From an uncultured Lactobacillus sp. (GTDB lineage: Bacteria > Bacillota > Bacilli > Lactobacillales > Lactobacillaceae): 11,621 nt of DNA. The notes below the pieces were generated by a model. It was not told the origin of the DNA. It did not search any database and worked only from the letters and a program-made list of their open reading frames with translations. Made by a program: the position numbers and the translations under genes. The stretch spans positions 1 through 11,621 of the forward strand of contig CALNAK010000046.1 in the NCBI GenBank assembly GCA_937874185.1, written 5' to 3'. Shown here in pieces: positions 6,911 to 11,621 of this stretch (its first letter is position 1; each line of letters begins with the position of its first letter).

Positions 6911-7320
6911 CTATCGTGAGGATTCATAAAATTGTTTTTTCGCTTGTTTTAGTTTAGATTCAACCAGATTTATACCATTTTCACTATTAACATCATGACC
7001 ATTTAATAAGTTGGTCAAGTCACGGTATTCAAAGATTAAAGCAATACTGGTTTCAACTAAAGTTTGTACTTGTTTATCTAGTTCTTTACCGAAAATCAGG
7101 ACATCGCAAAAGGTTTGTGATGTCCTGATGGAATGTAACGATGTAACTTCATTGACATCTGGAGTGTATTTTGGAAGTTTGGTGCGCCAGGTTTAAACTC
7201 AAAATTCTGACGATCAGATGCTAGAACGGTCAATAATGATTGATAAGTGTTCCTAAATCCTTGTAGTTGAGCGATATAGTTTTCTAGTTGGTCTGGTTTT
7301 AACCATATTTTTTGTGTCAT
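6911..7320 (-). pseudogene. Type VII secretion effector-like small protein (YwqI-like), frameshifted
   Basis: ATG 7320 has GGA six bases upstream and encodes MTQKIWLKPDQLENYIAQLQ..., a helical start like TIGR04197/YwqI-type proteins found with LXG toxins and type VII secretion. That frame ends at 7096. A second minus-strand frame continues, reading KYTPDVNEVTSLHSIRT and later ELDKQVQTLVETSIALIFEY, and runs to TAG at 6911. The two join near 7165-7180 (AACTTCCAAAA) if one base is restored: 410 bases plus one gives exactly 137 codons, about 136 residues. The family is recognised only by general character: short, helical, no signal peptide. No LXG toxin gene is next to it, so it may be a stranded remnant. 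A sequencing error could also explain the shift. Confidence 0.6.
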
Positions 7321-7348
7321 TGTTTATCCTTTCAAAATTTAAATATAA

Positions 7349-7386
7349 ATAAAAAAGTCAGCACAATTTGATTTGTGCCAACTTAC
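7349..7386 (-). terminator. Terminator in the leader of the type VII-like gene
   Basis: On the minus strand AGTTGGCACAA pairs with TTGTGCTGACT (two G-U pairs), followed by TTTTTTATTT. It ends only about 30 bases before ATG 7320, so either the downstream gene has almost no room for its own promoter or this is an attenuator. Confidence 0.65.
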
Positions 7387-7461
7387 TACTTTATACATCA
7401 TAATTTATTAATAGTTAAAGCAACCTTGAAAATTCTCTCGATGGCTACAAATTAATATTAA

Positions 7462-7494
7462 AAAAAACACTAGTCATATTAAACCGTGTTTTTT
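7462..7494. terminator. Terminator of the SRPBCC-MarR operon
   Basis: AAAAAACAC (7462-7470) and GTGTTTTTT (7486-7494) form a 9-bp stem with a 15-base loop, with A/T tracts on both sides. It lies 27 bases beyond the MarR stop at 7521. Confidence 0.6.
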
Positions 7495-7520
7495 ATTCTT
7501 GGTTAATAAATAATACTTTA

Positions 7521-7991
7521 TTACTTATCCGTGATTGAATTAGTGGTTATTAGTAATTGTAACATATTATTAAATTGACTTTTCTCTGTTTTTAGAACAG
7601 AAAAGAAACTTTGATCTACTTTCTCAATTATCGGTAAAGTTTCATTGACAATATCCAACCCCTTTGGAGTAAGTTTTATAACTTTTGATCTGGTGTCTTT
7701 TTTTGAAGCTTTACGTGTAACAAAACTAAATTTTTCTAAATTTTTTATAATTACTGAAACCGTCATAACATCAATATCAGAATGTTTTGCAATATTCACT
7801 TGATTAACTTCATCATTGTGTTGCGTCAAATAAGCTAGTGTTGACAAAACAATAAATTGCGGGTGAGTTAAATTGTATTTACGTAATTCATTTTTTATAC
7901 GTGTATGCCATAAGTTATAAACTTTTATAAATGAGAGACCTACGGAATCAACCACGTTGTCTTTAAATTCGGAATTAAATTTTTGAGTCAT
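7521..7991 (-). CDS. MarR-family transcriptional regulator
   Basis: A winged-helix protein of 156 residues, the usual MarR size. LTHPQFIVLSTLAYL (41-55) is the first DNA-binding-domain helix. VNIAKHSDIDVMTVSVIIKNL (65-85) forms the recognition HTH, and VTRKASKKDTRSKVIKLTPKG (91-111) is the wing with the typical DxR...xLTxxG pattern. Flanking helices would form the dimer. ATG 7991 is chosen because GAGG lies nine bases upstream and because it overlaps the end of the SRPBCC gene by 17 bases; the longer frame to 8102 lies wholly inside that gene. The pair is co-transcribed and probably autoregulated; the ligand is unknown. Confidence 0.9.
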   Translation of the reverse strand: MTQKFNSEFKDNVVDSVGLSFIKVYNLWHTRIKNELRKYNLTHPQFIVLSTLAYLTQHNDEVNQVNIAKHSDIDVMTVSVIIKNLEKFSFVTRKASKKDTRSKVIKLTPKGLDIVNETLPIIEKVDQSFFSVLKTEKSQFNNMLQLLITTNSITDK

Positions 7992-8409
7992 TGGTAGCAG
8001 CCTCAATAAGTGCAAAAATACTTGCTGGAACATCTTCAAATATTTTTGAAACGAATTGTAAATCATTAATTTCGGGTTTTCTGTTTGAAGGTATGAATTC
8101 AACAGAATGCGTTATTGATGTTTCATTAGCATTGGTAGCACGCAATTCGTGGATGAAATAGATTTCTCCTACATTCGAAATAGTCGTTTTATCAGTAAAA
8201 TTTTCTTCAGGAATAACTTTAACTAGTTCAAATACCATTGTTGGCATATTGACTAATTTCATGCTGCCTTTAGTATTAGTTTCAAACAAACCATCTAAAG
8301 AAATCTCTTCTAAATCATTTTCCCAAGTAAACCATTTGTTGACGTCAGCATATAATGCCCATAAATTTGTAACCGAAGTGTTTGCTTTCTGCTCAAAACT
8401 ATATTTCAT
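7975..8409 (-). CDS. SRPBCC (START-like) domain protein
   Basis: 144 residues with the SRPBCC/polyketide-cyclase pattern: MKYSFEQKANTSVTNLWALYADVNKWFTWENDLEE at the start has the hallmark 'W..Y.DV..W..W...' signature, followed by strands ending in a long C-terminal helix (about 120-140) that would cover the ligand cavity. These proteins bind hydrophobic small molecules or help detoxify them; the ligand here cannot be read from sequence. AAAGGA precedes the ATG by about eight bases. It is the first gene of the operon with the MarR regulator, which suggests that the regulator responds to a compound handled by this protein. It is cytoplasmic: no signal peptide or membrane helix. Confidence 0.85.
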   Translation of the reverse strand: MKYSFEQKANTSVTNLWALYADVNKWFTWENDLEEISLDGLFETNTKGSMKLVNMPTMVFELVKVIPEENFTDKTTISNVGEIYFIHELRATNANETSITHSVEFIPSNRKPEINDLQFVSKIFEDVPASIFALIEAATNDSKI

Positions 8410-8440
8410 TTTTTCTTTTCCTTTTTATAAGTGTACATAT

Positions 8441-8470
8441 AATATAAACTATTACTATATATTGTGTCAA
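8441..8470 (-). promoter_or_regulatory. Promoter of SRPBCC-MarR operon, with possible operator
   Basis: Minus strand: -35 TTGACA (8470-8465), 18-base spacer, -10 TATATT (8446-8441). The outer arms AATATA (8441-8446) and TATATT (8458-8463) form a loose dyad across the spacer, a plausible MarR site, though in such AT-rich DNA it may be chance. Confidence 0.7.
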
Positions 8471-8647
8471 TAGTTTCGATACAAGATATCACACGATACC
8501 CTTTTTAATTTGTTCTTTTTGACAAAGAATCATGAACTTCAATTGTTTTTGACATAGTTCGTTGCTAATGCTAGTAGACTGTTTTTCAATATTGATAAGT
8601 GTTCTTGAAATCTATCGTAGTACTAGATTAAAAAAACCAAATTACAA
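8471..8647. other. Gene-free stretch upstream of the SRPBCC promoter
   Basis: No coding frame is supported. A plus-strand TTGACA at 8549-8554 has only a weak TAGTAG at 17 bases' spacing; together with the hairpin at 8648-8677 it could mark a very short RNA, but this is weak. Confidence 0.3.
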
Positions 8648-8677
8648 AAAAGCACTACACCCTTTACTAGTGCTTTT
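8648..8677. terminator. Intrinsic terminator-like hairpin
   Basis: AAAAGCACTA (8648-8657) pairs perfectly with TAGTGCTTTT (8668-8677). A/T tracts on both sides allow action on either strand; the run is longer on the minus strand. No gene obviously feeds into it, since the flanking genes point away. Confidence 0.65.
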
Positions 8678-8879
8678 AAATAAATGCCTCGTTTAAAGAA
8701 TGATCAACTAAACCATTTGTATACCATGCTATAATTAATAAAATATAATAGTAGTCAAACTTAGATAATAGACAAAAATAAAATTATAAATGCAACTATT
8801 TAAAATGTTTAACTACTCTTAACAGAACGGATTATCGTCGGATTAACCATAATAAAAATTGGAGATAAGTTATTTTCTT
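8678..8879 (+). promoter_or_regulatory. Upstream region of cardiolipin synthase gene
   Basis: A TATAAT at 8730-8735 is the best -10 candidate, but no good -35 stands 16-18 bases before it. GGAG at 8861-8864 is the only ribosome-site-like run before the start. The rest is AT-rich and unassigned. Confidence 0.35.
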
Positions 8880-10391
8880 ATGCTAAAAAACAACCTACCA
8901 CATAGATTTATTTTTTCACTTATGAAACTCATCTTTGAGACTTTTATGATTTTGCTTATTGTTGTTTTATTAACTAAATATGTGCCGTATTTTAGTGTTG
9001 CAATTATAATATCAGAGTTTATCGTTGTCGCAATAATTATAAGTTCTGACCAAAATCCTGAATTTAAAATCCCGTGGCTGCTGTTAGTCATTTTAGTCCC
9101 CATTTCGGGAATGATGATATATTTTATTTTTGGTAAACGAAAACTTTCTAAAAAATACACAAAACGAATGGACGAAGCTAACGAACAGTTGCTGCAACAT
9201 ACTGAAGGCAAAACACTACGGCAGCCTACTGAGTTTAAAGTACAATCATTAGTCAAGTTAATTGAAAAAACCTCTGGAAATCAAGTGTATCAAAATACCA
9301 AATTAACCTACTTCCCGCTCGGAGAAAAAATGTGGGCACAGCTACTAATTGATTTAGAGACAGCTGAAAAATTTATTTTTGTTAATTATTTTATCATAGA
9401 GACAGGACAATTTTGGGATAGCATTTTAGATATTTTAACTAAAAAAGCAGCAGAAGGCATCGAAGTTAGAGTGATGTATGATGATATTGGCAGTTTTAAG
9501 ACATTACCGAGTGATTTTAAAACCTTGATGGATCAACGCGGCATCGAGATAACACCTTTTGCACGTTTTACTGGTGATGCAAATAGTGATGTTAATAATC
9601 GATCTCATCGTAAAATGTTGATTATTGATGGTCAAATTAGCTATACAGGTGGTATTAATATTGCTGACGAATATGTCAATCTTATCGATCGTTTTGGACA
9701 CTGGAAGGATACAGCTATCCGTCTAGATGGATCGGCTACTAATGAGTTGACTAAAATGTTTTTTGTCGACTGGTACACTAATAATATGTCAAGTACGCTT
9801 AATATTGAGCAATATTTATTAGCAAAACCAGTTGAATCTGAAGGTTTTGTTTTACCTTTTGGCGATGGACCAAGTCCAATCTATAATTATCGTGTCTCTA
9901 AGCTTGCGTTAATTCAATTACTGTCAACATCACAGCGTCGCGTTTTAATAACTAGTCCCTATTTAATTATAGATGATGAATTAGCCAATGCTTTTCAGTC
10001 AGCAGCGTTACGAGGAGTAGATGTTAACATCATCACTCCAGGTATTCCAGATAAAAAAATAATTTACGCGATGACACGCGCAAATTATAATCGGCTGATG
10101 AGCTCAGGCATCAAAATTTATGAATATACGCCAGGATTTATTCATTCAAAATATTACATTTCAGATGACAATGTCGCTATTATCGGTACTGTTAATTTAG
10201 ATTATCGTAGCCTCGTACACCATTTCGAAAATGGCGTGGTTTTGACAGATAAATCCACACTAAATGACATGATTGCTGATTTTAAACAAACTTGCTCCGT
10301 TTCTAGTCTAGTTACACAAGACAAACTAAAACAAAGTATAGCGCATCGATTAGTTAATCTGACTTTGCGAGCATTTAGTCCGTTACTTTGA
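8880..10391 (+). CDS. cls: Cardiolipin synthase, phospholipase D family
   Basis: A 503-residue membrane enzyme that joins two phosphatidylglycerol molecules into cardiolipin and glycerol. It has hydrophobic helices near 12-33, 36-56 and 66-84, then two PLD domains. Each has an HKD motif: HRKMLIID (H243, K245, D250) and HSKYYISD (H422, K424, D429), each followed by a GG/GT-N pattern (TGGINIAD, IGTVNLDYRS). Length and order fit bacterial Cls. Start: ATG 8880 is preferred over TTG 8859, because GGAG at 8861-8864 would lie inside a frame starting at TTG, but its 15-base spacing from the ATG is long, so the start is not secure. The gene is monocistronic and converges on the hydrolase at 10409 with a 17-base gap and no terminator between them. 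Confidence 0.93.
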   Translation: MLKNNLPHRFIFSLMKLIFETFMILLIVVLLTKYVPYFSVAIIISEFIVVAIIISSDQNPEFKIPWLLLVILVPISGMMIYFIFGKRKLSKKYTKRMDEANEQLLQHTEGKTLRQPTEFKVQSLVKLIEKTSGNQVYQNTKLTYFPLGEKMWAQLLIDLETAEKFIFVNYFIIETGQFWDSILDILTKKAAEGIEVRVMYDDIGSFKTLPSDFKTLMDQRGIEITPFARFTGDANSDVNNRSHRKMLIIDGQISYTGGINIADEYVNLIDRFGHWKDTAIRLDGSATNELTKMFFVDWYTNNMSSTLNIEQYLLAKPVESEGFVLPFGDGPSPIYNYRVSKLALIQLLSTSQRRVLITSPYLIIDDELANAFQSAALRGVDVNIITPGIPDKKIIYAMTRANYNRLMSSGIKIYEYTPGFIHSKYYISDDNVAIIGTVNLDYRSLVHHFENGVVLTDKSTLNDMIADFKQTCSVSSLVTQDKLKQSIAHRLVNLTLRAFSPLL

Positions 10392-10408
10392 AAATAAATA
10401 ATATTGAG

Positions 10409-11233
10409 TCAATTTTTAAAATACTTAAGAATATAAGACAAAACCAAAGCTGGTTGATCTTCCTGTACTAAATGTCCCGCATTCCCAATTGGAATTAAGG
10501 AAGAACTTGGTATCATTTTATTAAGTTTTTTGCCTTGCTTTATGGGTATCCAATTATCTTCTTCTCCCCATAACAAAATAATTGGCTTTTTTATATTGGA
10601 GTACAATATTTCAACTTCATCCGTATATTTTTGACTTGATTGAGCTATTTGCTGGTAAAAGGCCTTTTTCCCTTCATCATTCAACCAAGGTTTTTTAATT
10701 CCTTTTAAAGTTTCTACATCCATTTCGCTATAAGTAGCACCAGTAACATATTTTTCAAGTACAGCTTCGTGAATATAGTTAGGTAAGCCATTGAAAGCCG
10801 ACTCATTCAAAGCAACATGAGAAAAAAACGGTGATCCCCAAGGTGATACAGCAACTGGATCAATCAATAATATTTGATCAAATTCTATTTTATTCAGCAG
10901 GTATGTTCGTAGAACTGTAGATCCGCCGAAATCATGCCCCACAATTTTAGGATTAGTAAGCTTCCAGTGCTTTACTAACAAAGATAAAATTTCATTTTGT
11001 ACACCCAGAGATACGTCACCTACATTTTTTTCAGATTCACCATAACCTAACAAATCGTAATAATACACGGTGAACCATTGGCTCAAGGCAGGAATTAATT
11101 TACGCCAATTAAATGATGACCAAGGGGTACCGTGCACTAGTATGAGTGGTTCTCCAGAACCTACCACGTTGTACTTAATTTCTCCAAAAACAGTTTTAAA
11201 AACTTTGTAGGGTTGTTCGTATCCGTTTGTCAT
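10409..11233 (-). CDS. Haloalkane dehalogenase-like alpha/beta hydrolase
   Basis: 274 residues with a full alpha/beta-hydrolase fold. LVHGTPWSS (32-40) is the oxyanion/HGxP loop. The nucleophile elbow is VGHDFGG (98-104), so the nucleophile is Asp101, not Ser. GEEDNWIP (acid D226) and GNAGHLVQED (His254) complete the triad. An Asp nucleophile is typical of haloalkane dehalogenases, fluoroacetate dehalogenases and epoxide hydrolases. The true substrate is unknown, and the halide-binding residues were not verified apart from W38 next to the HGTP loop. AAGGAG lies five bases before ATG 11233. No signal peptide. It converges with cls. Confidence 0.88.
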   Translation of the reverse strand: MTNGYEQPYKVFKTVFGEIKYNVVGSGEPLILVHGTPWSSFNWRKLIPALSQWFTVYYYDLLGYGESEKNVGDVSLGVQNEILSLLVKHWKLTNPKIVGHDFGGSTVLRTYLLNKIEFDQILLIDPVAVSPWGSPFFSHVALNESAFNGLPNYIHEAVLEKYVTGATYSEMDVETLKGIKKPWLNDEGKKAFYQQIAQSSQKYTDEVEILYSNIKKPIILLWGEEDNWIPIKQGKKLNKMIPSSSLIPIGNAGHLVQEDQPALVLSYILKYFKN

Positions 11234-11621
11234 GTATGCTCCTTATTTAAAACGTCCAAATATAATCTATATTACATAAACATTGTTAACTTACAATTTA
11301 AATACTACATTCAACTATAACAAAATTTTTCATTTTTATTGAACGGTTTTTCCCAATGAATATATAGTTGCTTCTTCTAAACTTACAATAACTTTAGCAA
11401 TGACTTGTAAGTTTAATTGCCACGAAACACTGGTTGAAATTCACTTTATAACATGTTCAACATAGTTCGAATTAGTTTCTTGACTACACCCTCCCTAAGT
11501 TTGTTAATCTATCGATTATTTGTGTTCTTTTTTAGCTTTATTCCAAACCAGCCTATGTTAAAATTTGACGATAACATGATAAAATCACTCCATTTTTAAT
11601 CAAATCAATGGGTCAAAAAAA
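11234..11621. other. Gene-free right end with repeated AACTTACAA motif
   Basis: No coding frame is supported on either strand in these 388 bases. AACTTACAA occurs at 11288-11296 and 11380-11388, and inverted at 11405-11413. The last two form perfect 10-base arms AAACTTACAA/TTGTAAGTTT (11379-11388 and 11405-11414). On the minus strand TTGTAA followed 16 bases later by TAATAT is a possible promoter for the hydrolase, using the first copy. Confidence 0.45.

Noticed and set aside
7011..7196. Plus-strand 61-residue frame
   Set aside because: It is antisense to the frameshifted type VII-like gene and has no ribosome site of note.
7992..8102. Longer MarR start giving 193 residues
   Set aside because: The added 37 residues lie inside the SRPBCC gene and precede the well-placed ribosome site for ATG 7991.
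8870..9256. Minus-strand 128-residue frame
   Set aside because: It is a shadow of the cardiolipin synthase N-terminus.

Overview
The window is AT-rich low-GC Gram-positive DNA with good AGGAG-type ribosome binding sites. It has several traits common in Lactobacillaceae: an IS30-type transposase, a type VII-effector-like small protein, a MarR/SRPBCC pair and a YdeN/RBBP9-like hydrolase. A Leuconostoc- or Weissella-like lactic acid bacterium is my best guess, by inference only. The first 48 bases are not biological: they are an Illumina Nextera i7 adapter, so the window starts at a contig end and the first gene is cut there.

Left region (49-3405): two different reverse transcriptases of the unknown-group/Abi (defence) kind are transcribed away from each other. 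The minus-strand one (49-1641, 531 residues visible, C-terminus lost at the contig end) has a long N-terminal extension, D191 and YVDD. The plus-strand one (1873-3048, 391 residues) has D83, GIPQG and YVDD. The 231-base spacer between them holds hairpins and three copies of AAGTATAC(C). The DNA after the plus-strand gene is also hairpin-rich and ends in an intrinsic terminator at 3380-3404. Two RTs plus structured non-coding DNA resemble DRT3-type antiphage systems, but the divergent layout is unlike the co-directional pair I would expect. This is the most interesting part of the window.

Middle region (3406-7320): a gene-free stretch has a long inverted repeat and a strong terminator. It is followed by minus-strand genes: a small serine hydrolase with a palindrome inside its promoter, a 54-residue one-helix membrane protein, an XRE regulator/four-helix membrane protein operon with a dyad operator, and an IS30-family element. 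The IS transposase seems to have lost its start codon (ATA in the ATG position) and its left end abuts the -35 box of the XRE operon. To its right is a frameshifted gene for a small type VII secretion effector-like protein.

Right region (7321-11621): an SRPBCC-MarR operon (minus) with a clear promoter, a cardiolipin synthase gene (plus), a convergent haloalkane-dehalogenase-like hydrolase gene (minus), and 388 gene-free bases with a repeated AACTTACAA motif. These look like ordinary chromosomal accessory or housekeeping genes and show no sign of working with the RT pair.
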